Positions 1-4,297 of a DNA stretch of 5,420 nt are shown here, one piece after another; within the stretch, counting starts at the first letter, position 1, and each line of letters begins with the position of its first letter. Origin of the DNA: JAGNHS01 sp964609695. Lineage in GTDB: Bacteria; Bdellovibrionota; UBA2428. The stretch is from NCBI GenBank assembly GCA_964609695.1, contig CAZSSP010000077.1, positions 1 through 5,420 on the forward strand, in the 5' to 3' direction. The translations under genes were made by a program, and so were the position numbers. The notes beneath the pieces were generated by a model. It had not been told where the DNA came from, ran no database searches, and saw only the letters and a program-made list of their open reading frames with translations.

Positions 1-52
1 CAAAGAAATGCATGAAAGACTTCGAATTGGCTGGACCAAAAAGTGGTCTTAA
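1..52 (+). CDS. C-terminal end of an unidentified protein (partial)
   Basis: The plus-strand frame beginning at base 2 is open and ends at TAA (50-52). It gives the tail KEMHERLRIGWTKKWS. The gene continues upstream of the window, so its function cannot be read from these 16 residues. It converges on the minus-strand gene ending at position 77, with only 24 bases between the two stops. I see no strong intrinsic terminator in that gap, only a weak AGTTTT/AAAACT inverted repeat. The call rests on the gene-like spacing and the absence of any other feature here, so it is moderate to low confidence. Confidence 0.45.
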   Translation, partial: KEMHERLRIGWTKKWS

Positions 53-76
53 TTCAATTTAGTTTTTCAAAATCTA

Positions 77-817
77 TTATTTAAAACTTTGAACGATAAA
101 TTCGCTGAGCAAATATCGAACCAAATCTTCGTTACGAATTCGCTCACCTTTATAGGTCCAATAAAGCTGATCTAAAACACCCCAAGCCGCTTGCAACTCA
201 AGAGCGGGTGGGTGTTGGCTAGAGAACAAATGTCCCATGTATTGATTAAAAGCCAAAAGTATACGACCTGCTCTTTGACCAGACACCACAAGTTTTACGC
301 CATTACGATAGAGCATAAAATCATCAGGAGTTTGGCTCACTTTATAAATGTGGATGTGATGAGCAGGAGATTGTCGAGTTTCATTAAAAAGTTCAACATT
401 CACTCTAAAATCATTTTGAATTTCGACTAAAAAATCTCGAGTCTTTGATTTCAAAAGTTCTTGTTTATTAAGACCTGGATGCACATCCACAGTGCCTTGG
501 CGCTCCATTTGTCTTTCTTGAAGAGCTAGTTGGCTTGCCCATGAACTCTGAGCCTTTGTAGACACTGCAATTCCTTCGAATGCAGGCATATTTTTTTGAG
601 GAGTAGTTTGTCGTAGTTCAGGAAGTCTTTTGGATATTTCTTGAATTGGCTCCGACTCTTCTTCGTCGAAAACAGATATGGGCGAATTGTGCGACCACTC
701 CGATAAAGTAGAAGCTCTGAGCATAGTTTCCTGTCGCGGCGCGGCTTTAGCTTTAGAGGAAAAAGCCTGATCGATTCTATAATCCCTTAATTGACCAGCT
801 TCTTTATTTGAACTCAT
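77..817 (-). CDS. Conserved-looking hypothetical protein, 246 aa, downstream of 6S RNA
   Basis: I do not recognise this 246-residue protein. The N-terminal half (about residues 1-110) is polar and low in complexity, rich in S, Q, E and K, with an acidic patch DEEESEP at 51-57; it looks disordered. The C-terminal half (about 111-246) looks like a folded alpha/beta domain: FLVEIQNDFRVNVELFN, then HIHIYKVSQTPDDFMLYRNG, then a helical, aromatic-rich end containing AAWGVLDQLYWTYKG. There is no signal peptide, transmembrane segment or known catalytic motif, so a cytoplasmic protein is likely. The ATG at 817-815 is the only sensible start, but its Shine-Dalgarno sequence is weak (AGAG) and lies inside an inverted repeat (817-843). 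The gene starts about 40 bases past the 3' end of the 6S RNA on the same strand. It may therefore be expressed by readthrough, as in ssrS-ygfA of E. coli, although this protein is not YgfA. Its stop faces the stop of the plus-strand gene at the window edge. Confidence 0.8.
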   Translation of the reverse strand: MSSNKEAGQLRDYRIDQAFSSKAKAAPRQETMLRASTLSEWSHNSPISVFDEEESEPIQEISKRLPELRQTTPQKNMPAFEGIAVSTKAQSSWASQLALQERQMERQGTVDVHPGLNKQELLKSKTRDFLVEIQNDFRVNVELFNETRQSPAHHIHIYKVSQTPDDFMLYRNGVKLVVSGQRAGRILLAFNQYMGHLFSSQHPPALELQAAWGVLDQLYWTYKGERIRNEDLVRYLLSEFIVQSFK

Positions 818-843
818 AGCTCTAGTCTAGAATTGTAGAGCTA
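817..843 (-). repeat. Inverted repeat covering the ribosome-binding region of the 77-817 gene
   Basis: TAGCTCTA (817-824) and TAGAGCTA (836-843) are perfect 8-bp inverted copies separated by 11 bases. Read on the minus strand, the 3' arm contains the only purine-rich Shine-Dalgarno candidate (AGAG) and the first A of the start codon. A hairpin in the mRNA would bury the translation start. No U-tract follows, so it is unlikely to be a terminator. Its role in translational control is an inference. Confidence 0.5.
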
Positions 844-856
844 CTCAATTCAAGGA

Positions 857-1085
857 CAAAAGAATGGCAGGGAACCGTCTTAGCCGTCCGAAGGCGACAT
901 TTTGACCTCACATAATGAGGTGGGTGTCCTCGAAGTGCTCATAAGAGCACCCCTTTGCAGGGTTTAGGCTTCTATCACTATGGATAGCATGCACACAGCC
1001 TGCAGGCAGGACTCCCGAATTTAAAGTATAGGACAAAATGATGCTTGCCTTCTATTGCTCGTACCAGACAGTCCTTCCTGCCCAT
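857..1085 (-). ncRNA. ssrS: 6S RNA (regulator of RNA polymerase sigma-70 holoenzyme)
   Basis: 6S RNA mimics an open promoter and binds the housekeeping RNA polymerase holoenzyme. The minus-strand transcript folds in the 6S pattern. A bulged closing stem joins 1066-1085 to 864-880 (AUGGGCAGG... with ...CCUGCCAU). It is followed by GAAGGC/GCCUUC (1047-1052 with 890-895) and CAUUUUG/CAAAAUG (1034-1040 with 898-904). Next comes an open central bubble whose 5' side contains UAUACUUUAAA. Its 3' side carries the usual small hairpin, ACCUCA-UGAGGU (905-921). The apical arm opens with GGGaGUCCU/AGGACaCCC (1008-1016 with 922-930). The tip (about 967-1000) reads GGCU-GUGUGCAUG-CUAUC-loop-GAUAG-A-AGCC-UAAA. 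It parallels the E. coli tip GGUU-GUGAGCAUG-CUCGG-loop-CCGAG-A-AGCC-UUAAA in both sequence and pairing. An additional hairpin, GUGCUC-UUAU-GAGCAC (935-950), sits in the 3' side of the apical arm. The 5' end at 1085 is predicted from the promoter. The 3' end lies in or just before UUCUUUU, about 857-863, giving about 222-229 nt; E. coli 6S is 184 nt. Confidence 0.88.
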
Positions 1086-1092
1086 GTAAATT

Positions 1093-1121
1093 AGTATACC
1101 CCATGGGTCTTGCCCATTGAA
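1093..1121 (-). promoter_or_regulatory. Sigma-70 promoter of the 6S RNA
   Basis: On the minus strand, TTCAAT (1121-1116) and TATACT (1098-1093) are separated by exactly 17 bases. Seven bases after the -10 box comes the A at 1085, which is also the first base of the closing stem of the 6S RNA. Agreement between the promoter-predicted +1 and the structure-predicted 5' end supports both calls. The copy of TGCCCAT at 1079-1085 (over +1) and the copy at 1111-1117 (over the -35 box) are 32 bp apart. Confidence 0.75.
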
Positions 1122-1147
1122 GAAAAATCAATAACACTAAAAGAATA

Positions 1148-2251
1148 ATGGCTAACGCCCCAAGCTCCACTGTTAAGATTTTATTAGCAGATGATTCAGT
1201 AACCATGCATCGCGCTGTTGCACTTGGGTTAAAAAAGGAACCCTTCGAAATTATCTATTGCGATAATGGACAAGATGCCCTTCGTTTAGCTCGACAACAC
1301 CGTCCTATTATTGTGTTAGCGGATCTCGATATGCCCGGCATGACTGGCGCTGAACTTTGTCAGGCCATTAAAAATGATCCCGATCTTTCCAGGGAAACTA
1401 AAGTCATTTTACTTTGCGGTTCCTTTGATCAAATCGACGAAACTAAAATTGAACACATTCCCGCCGACGCTCGACTTTGGAAACCTTTTGAATCTCACGT
1501 TCTAGTTTCAATGCTCCATACTCTTTTAAAAATTCCACCTAAAATTCCTCAGGAAGCCACTCTTTATCAAAGTCGTCCCACTGAATCGACAGTAGCTATA
1601 AATCGCCCCTCGCAAAAAATCGAAAAAACTTTTGATGCCATGTCTGCCAAACAACCCATTCAGGAAACAGCTTGGCAGTCACAAGCAACATCCGCTATTC
1701 CTACAGCCGCGACTTCAGTTCAAATTCCTATGGAAAAAACTGCGGCTCAAACTCGCGTGATGGCACCGCCGCCTCCTCCTCCACCGCCGCCACCTCCACC
1801 GCCACCTCCAATGTCTCATACACAAGTTTCACAACAAGCCACAGCAGCTTTTGCACAAAAGAATACAAATTGGGCTGACCTATCTCCATTGCCTAGCACT
1901 AGTGCCGAAGAAACTATGGCCGCAAGTCAACTATGGGGCAATGAATTTACTGCTCAAATTTCAAATCCACCCGCTTCTCGAGGCATAGAAGAAACTGTTT
2001 TGCCGGAAGTCACCGACATCCACAACGAAGCCTTTGAAATCATCCCGCAAACAGGAACTTCTCACCACGATAAATCTCAAGATGATTTTTCAAGTTTTCG
2101 AGACGAAGCTCAACAAACACAAGCCAGTGCTGAAGACATTCGACAAATTGTACGAGATGAAATCGAAAGAGCTTTGAACGGACATTTTAAAGATAAACTC
2201 AACGATAGACTTCAAGATGTTCTTAAAATGATTGATCGTCATAGCAAATAA
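1148..2251 (+). CDS. Response regulator: receiver domain, poly-proline linker, C-terminal helix
   Basis: Residues about 9-127 form a CheY-like receiver. The beta-1 strand KILLADDS holds the acidic pair D15/D16. VLADLDMPGMTG places the phospho-acceptor at D59, with D61 two residues on. The conserved lysine is K112 in LWKPFE. The usual Thr/Ser switch position after beta-4 appears to be C90 in VILLCGSFD; this segment resembles the LLAGxFExFDE segment of myxobacterial FrzZ-like receivers. Residues 128-325 are a long, Gln/Ala/Ser/Thr/Pro-rich, probably disordered linker with 15 consecutive prolines (207-221). Residues about 329-365 are a charged amphipathic helix (EDIRQIVRDEIERAL...KLNDRLQDVLKMID). 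No DNA-binding domain is present, so the output is probably protein-protein, perhaps tied to motility, polarity or cytoskeletal partners (inference). The ATG at 1148 fits the receiver start, though only a weak AAGAA precedes it. birA follows after 18 bases, which suggests co-transcription. I found no convincing forward promoter; the 6S promoter lies just upstream and points away. No cognate kinase is in view. Confidence 0.9.
   Translation: MANAPSSTVKILLADDSVTMHRAVALGLKKEPFEIIYCDNGQDALRLARQHRPIIVLADLDMPGMTGAELCQAIKNDPDLSRETKVILLCGSFDQIDETKIEHIPADARLWKPFESHVLVSMLHTLLKIPPKIPQEATLYQSRPTESTVAINRPSQKIEKTFDAMSAKQPIQETAWQSQATSAIPTAATSVQIPMEKTAAQTRVMAPPPPPPPPPPPPPPPMSHTQVSQQATAAFAQKNTNWADLSPLPSTSAEETMAASQLWGNEFTAQISNPPASRGIEETVLPEVTDIHNEAFEIIPQTGTSHHDKSQDDFSSFRDEAQQTQASAEDIRQIVRDEIERALNGHFKDKLNDRLQDVLKMIDRHSK
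1766..1810 (+). repeat. Fifteen-codon polyproline tract
   Basis: Fifteen consecutive CCN codons (CCG, CCT and CCA mixed) encode residues 207-221 of the response regulator. The third base varies, so the tract appears to be kept at the protein level and is not a young mononucleotide or trinucleotide slippage repeat. Such a run stalls ribosomes unless elongation factor P acts on them (established knowledge). Confidence 0.95.
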
Positions 2252-2269
2252 AACTATCTTTCATTTTTA

Positions 2270-2989
2270 ATGAAGTACAAAAATCTTCCGATAGTTAAAG
2301 TAGATTCTTGCAAAAGCACTCAAGATGAAGCTCAAAGAGGCTTAACTCAATTAAAAAATCCTGAGCATAAAATATTTTGGTTTCAAAGTTTAAAACAAAG
2401 TCATGGGCGAGGACGCCAAGGTCACAAGTGGGTCGACAATCAAACAGAAGCTCTTCTAATTTCTGCAAGTTTTTTATGGCCTAAAAATACAAAGATTTCT
2501 CCACACCTCACGCTTATAGCTGGACTCAGTTTATGGCATAGTCTGAGACAATTTAAAAAAGATTCACGCATTTGTATAAAATGGCCCAACGACATCGTTG
2601 CTCTAGAAAATAATTCAATTTATAAAATTGGCGGAATTTTAAGCGAAGCTAGAGGGGGCCTCATTACGATTGGTTGGGGAATCAATCTCAAAGGTAAAGC
2701 ACCCCTAAAAAAAGCCAAAGTTTTAAGCCAATACTTTGCTGCCAAAACACCCAAGGACACTGCTCTTGCTAAAAGTTTAAGAAAAGAATTTGTCTCAAAC
2801 TTAAATCGAATCACTAAAGCTAATTCATGGAATAAGTTTCATTTAAAGCTAGAGACTAAGGCTATGGCTCCTCTCTGGGGTAAACGTATTTATGTTTTAA
2901 AAAAATATAAAGGCATTGCTATTGGCTTAGATAAATCAGGAGCACTTTTACTCAAAAAATCAGATAATGAGATTCACAAAATCATTTGA
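2270..2989 (+). CDS. birA: Biotin--[acetyl-CoA carboxylase] ligase, monofunctional
   Basis: This enzyme activates biotin with ATP to biotinyl-5'-AMP and transfers it to the lysine of biotin carboxyl carrier proteins such as AccB, so it supports fatty-acid synthesis. The catalytic-domain motifs appear in order: KSTQDEA (15-21), the biotin/adenylate loop SHGRGRQGHKW (44-54), KWPNDI (104-109), and YKIGGILSEA (118-127) with the catalytic-type lysine K119. Next is the core strand ITIGWGINL (132-140), where E. coli has GIGINV. The end (about 200-230, WGKRIYVLKKYKGIAIGLDKSGALLL) fits the small SH3-like C-terminal domain. At 239 residues it has no N-terminal winged helix, so it should not be a repressor of biotin genes like E. 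coli BirA. It starts 18 bases after the response-regulator stop and has no clear Shine-Dalgarno sequence, which points to translational coupling within an operon. The second arginine of the usual GRGRRG loop is Q50; the more important R47 and R49 are kept. Biotin synthesis genes are not in the window. Confidence 0.9.
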   Translation: MKYKNLPIVKVDSCKSTQDEAQRGLTQLKNPEHKIFWFQSLKQSHGRGRQGHKWVDNQTEALLISASFLWPKNTKISPHLTLIAGLSLWHSLRQFKKDSRICIKWPNDIVALENNSIYKIGGILSEARGGLITIGWGINLKGKAPLKKAKVLSQYFAAKTPKDTALAKSLRKEFVSNLNRITKANSWNKFHLKLETKAMAPLWGKRIYVLKKYKGIAIGLDKSGALLLKKSDNEIHKII

Positions 2990-3000
2990 GCTCAATTTTG

Positions 3001-3014
3001 TTACGCATGTGTAA
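3001..3014. promoter_or_regulatory. Near-perfect palindrome, candidate enhancer-binding-protein site
   Basis: TTACGCATGTGTAA matches its own reverse complement at 6 of 7 base pairs. It is centred about 100 bp upstream of the start site predicted for the sigma-54 promoter at 3080-3096. That is the usual position for an upstream activating site bound by an NtrC-type activator. The activator is not identifiable from the window, and only one clear site is seen. Confidence 0.4.
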
Positions 3015-3022
3015 AAACTTTA

Positions 3023-3060
3023 TTCAGTAGCAGTGGCCATAAAGAGCTGTAATTACTGAA
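3023..3060. repeat. Inverted repeat TTCAGTA...TACTGAA in the birA-lipoprotein gap
   Basis: TTCAGTA (3023-3029) and TACTGAA (3054-3060) are perfect 7-bp inverted copies with a 24-base spacer. They lie between the 3001-3014 palindrome and the -24 element. No U-tract follows, so a terminator for birA is unlikely. Half-sites for a regulator or a chance repeat are both possible. Confidence 0.3.
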
Positions 3061-3079
3061 ATATTAGCAACTCATTCGA

Positions 3080-3096
3080 TTGGCACGTTCACTGCA
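3080..3096 (+). promoter_or_regulatory. Sigma-54 (RpoN) -24/-12 promoter of the lipoprotein gene
   Basis: TTGGCACGTTCACTGCA aligns with the RpoN consensus YTGGCACGRNNNTTGCW in exact register. The -24 block TGGCACG is perfect, and the invariant GG (3082-3083) and GC (3094-3095) are 12 bp apart. The only mismatches are T for R at 3088 and C for T at 3092. Counting C3095 as -12 puts +1 near 3107, directly before the Shine-Dalgarno AGGAG (3108-3112). The leader would thus be about 12 nt long. Sigma-54 promoters need an ATP-driven activator, so the gene should be tightly switched. Confidence 0.75.
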
Positions 3097-3118
3097 TTAC
3101 TCTTTTTAGGAGAGTTGT

Positions 3119-3460
3119 ATGAAAACAAATAGATTGGCAAAGTTCACTTCGGTATTGATGATTGTGATTGCTGTTGCTGCCTGCGGAAAAAGTAAAAACA
3201 ACAACCAAGCTGTAGCACCCGCTCCAACTGCAAATCCATATCCTTACCCAAACACCCCCAACGGACCCTATAATACTAACCAGGCTAGCACTATTGAAAT
3301 TTATCGTAGCCAAGTGCGATGTTTTAACGATCGCAACGTAGAAGTTAGTTGTACTGGACAAGTTCCTCAGCCAAATCCTGGATGTATCTTCGAACAGCTT
3401 ATGTTTAACGGCTATAGTTACAGCAGCGTTTACTGTGTTCAGGCTTCTTACCACTACTAA
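3119..3460 (+). CDS. Small secreted lipoprotein with four mature-part cysteines plus the lipidated one
   Basis: This 113-residue protein begins with a lipoprotein signal: MKTNRLAK, a hydrophobic core FTSVLMIVIAV, and the lipobox VAAC with lipidated C22. Signal peptidase II should cut before C22. The +2 residue is glycine and +3 is lysine, so there is no inner-membrane-retention aspartate at +2 and outer-membrane anchoring is the likely destination. Residues about 24-56 are an Asn/Pro/Tyr/Ala-rich tether. The remainder (57-113) carries C68, C78, C89 and C106, enough for two disulfides in a small globular domain ending in QASYHY. I do not recognise the family. AGGAG at 3108-3112, six bases before the ATG, is a strong ribosome-binding site. 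The gene stands alone between a sigma-54 promoter and an intrinsic terminator, so it is a single-gene unit. Its role is unknown; a regulated envelope or surface function is an inference. Confidence 0.85.
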   Translation: MKTNRLAKFTSVLMIVIAVAACGKSKNNNQAVAPAPTANPYPYPNTPNGPYNTNQASTIEIYRSQVRCFNDRNVEVSCTGQVPQPNPGCIFEQLMFNGYSYSSVYCVQASYHY

Positions 3461-3511
3461 GATTTTACAATGTTAAACTGAGCAAACTTTGTCAGACTAT
3501 GTTTTGCCTTC

Positions 3512-3549
3512 GGGAATCTAAGCTATCTTAAGCTTAGATTCCCTTTTTT
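3512..3549 (+). terminator. Intrinsic terminator after the lipoprotein gene
   Basis: GGGAATCTAAGCT (3512-3524) and AGCTTAGATTCCC (3531-3543) form a perfect 13-bp stem with a 6-base loop, followed directly by six T residues (3544-3549). It lies about 50 bases past the lipoprotein stop and separates that gene from trmL. The lack of an A-run on the left makes it one-directional. Confidence 0.92.
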
Positions 3550-3551
3550 CA

Positions 3552-3580
3552 TTCTCATTTTTGAATATATATTCTATAAG
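3552..3580 (+). promoter_or_regulatory. Possible trmL promoter giving a leaderless mRNA
   Basis: TTCTCA (3552-3557) and TATAAG (3575-3580) have a 17-base spacer. Transcription would start about seven bases on, at or next to the ATG at 3588. No Shine-Dalgarno sequence precedes that ATG, which is consistent with a leaderless transcript. A second -10-like hexamer, TATATT at 3568-3573, could be used in its place. The match is weak at the -35 box. Confidence 0.4.
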
Positions 3581-3587
3581 CCCTTAA

Positions 3588-4124
3588 ATGGGTCGAATTC
3601 AAAATTTCAATGTTGGCGAAGAAGAAAGAAAACCCAAAGACAATAAAATCTCTCACCCCGACTCACTCACCATAGTTTTGTTTCAACCTCGCATTCCTCA
3701 AAATACGGGTTCTATTGCTCGCATGTGTGCAGCCACAGGATCCCGACTCGAACTCATCAATCCTTTTTTTAAAATTGACGACTCTAAACTCAAAAGAGCA
3801 GGTCTCGACTATTGGCATTTACTCGATGTTAAAATTTTCGATTCTCTCGAGGATTGGATGAATAAACATCCCAATAGAATACCGTGGCTTCTCGAAGTTA
3901 AAGGTCCTAAAATCTACACAGACGTAAAATACGCTCCTCAAGATTTTTTAATGTTTGGAGATGAACAAGAGGGTATTCCTGAATCTCTTTTAAAAACACA
4001 CCCCGAAAAGCACTTAAGCTTACCTCAGCAAGGAGTGCGCTCTTTAAATTTGGCCACAACAGTAGGCATTGTCACCTTTGAAGCTCTTAGACAATTGAAT
4101 TGGCTCTATCTCAAAGATTCTTAA
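3588..4124 (+). CDS. trmL: tRNA (cytidine/uridine-34 2'-O)-methyltransferase, SPOUT family
   Basis: TrmL uses S-adenosylmethionine to methylate the 2'-OH of the wobble nucleotide (C34 or cmnm5U34) in leucine tRNAs that decode UUR codons. The 178-residue product matches E. coli TrmL along its length: IVLFQPRIPQNTGSIARMCAATG (29-51, with R45), LKRAGLDYW (68-76), the SAM-knot motif FLMFGDEQEGIP (120-131), and RSLNLATTVGIVTFEALRQL (151-170), whose S152-x-N154 is the third SPOUT motif. E. coli TrmL is about 157 residues. The additional length here is an N-terminal polar extension of about 27 residues (MGRIQNFNVGEEERKPKDNK...), seen before the first beta strand. No ribosome-binding site precedes the ATG, and no good internal start is available before the conserved core. 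The gene has its own candidate promoter and follows a strong terminator, so it seems to be transcribed separately from the lipoprotein gene. Confidence 0.9.
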   Translation: MGRIQNFNVGEEERKPKDNKISHPDSLTIVLFQPRIPQNTGSIARMCAATGSRLELINPFFKIDDSKLKRAGLDYWHLLDVKIFDSLEDWMNKHPNRIPWLLEVKGPKIYTDVKYAPQDFLMFGDEQEGIPESLLKTHPEKHLSLPQQGVRSLNLATTVGIVTFEALRQLNWLYLKDS

Positions 4125-4143
4125 TTTTTGGTTAAAATATCAT

Positions 4144-4167
4144 CTTAACAATTAAGCTTTTGTTAAG
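4144..4167. repeat. Inverted repeat after trmL
   Basis: CTTAACAA (4144-4151) and TTGTTAAG (4160-4167) form a perfect 8-bp inverted repeat around an 8-base centre (TTAAGCTT), 19 bases past the trmL stop. The stem is AT-rich, and no U-tract follows on either strand at the right place. It is a poor terminator and could equally be an operator half-site pair for the downstream pilin-like gene. Confidence 0.4.
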
Positions 4168-4256
4168 GTGAAATTCCATAAAGCTCATACAGATAAACCC
4201 TCTTTCAATCGCCATATTCTTGTAACAATGCTTTGGAAAAATAGAACTATGAAAGC

Positions 4257-4274
4257 GGCATTATTAATAATGCC
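4257..4274. promoter_or_regulatory. 18-bp perfect palindrome upstream of the pilin-like gene, candidate operator
   Basis: GGCATTATTAATAATGCC is identical to its reverse complement over all 18 bases. It ends 10 bases before the Shine-Dalgarno GGGGGA (4285-4290) of the pilin-like gene. A weak promoter candidate lies just before it (TTGTAA at 4220-4225 and TAGAAC at 4242-4247, 16-base spacer), so a bound dimeric regulator would sit over the start of transcription. As RNA it would form only a hairpin with almost no loop. An operator role is therefore the favoured reading, but it is an inference. Confidence 0.45.
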
Positions 4275-4297
4275 AAATTCAGATGGGGGAACGTTAT

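Noticed and set aside
191..430. Plus-strand open frame of 79 codons inside the 77-817 gene
   Set aside because: It is antisense to a longer frame with better protein-like composition, has no Shine-Dalgarno sequence and no recognisable motif.
857..1085. RNase P RNA, tmRNA or SRP RNA as the identity of the structured RNA
   Set aside because: None of their hallmark segments is present (no GAGGAAAGUCC of RNase P, no tRNA-like ends of tmRNA, no GGAAGGAAGCA loop of SRP RNA), while the 6S tip and bubble plan fit.
1021..1206. Minus-strand open frame of 61 codons overlapping the 6S region and the start of the response regulator
   Set aside because: It runs through the 6S RNA promoter and closing stem and the response-regulator start. 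It has no ribosome-binding site, and the RNA structure explains the region better.
1672..1878. Plus-strand open frame of 68 codons (Ser/Thr-rich) in another frame of the response regulator linker
   Set aside because: It is a by-product of the low-complexity CCN and CAA repeats read in a shifted frame.
2620..2814. Minus-strand open frame of 64 codons within birA
   Set aside because: It is wholly antisense to conserved biotin-ligase motifs and has no independent signals.
2977..3000. CAAAAT...ATTTTG repeat around TTGAGCTCAA at the birA stop, as a terminator
   Set aside because: The stem is AT-rich and weak, overlaps the stop codon and is followed by only a short mixed sequence, so I cannot support termination here.
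3089..3454. Minus-strand open frame of 121 codons antisense to the lipoprotein gene
   Set aside because: The plus-strand frame has a signal peptide, lipobox, strong ribosome-binding site, promoter and terminator. The antisense frame has none of these and looks like a shadow.
4283..4297. Upstream ATG adding MGERY to the pilin-like protein
   Set aside because: The added codons overlap the Shine-Dalgarno sequence for the 4298 ATG, and the longer leader fits prepilin signals less well.
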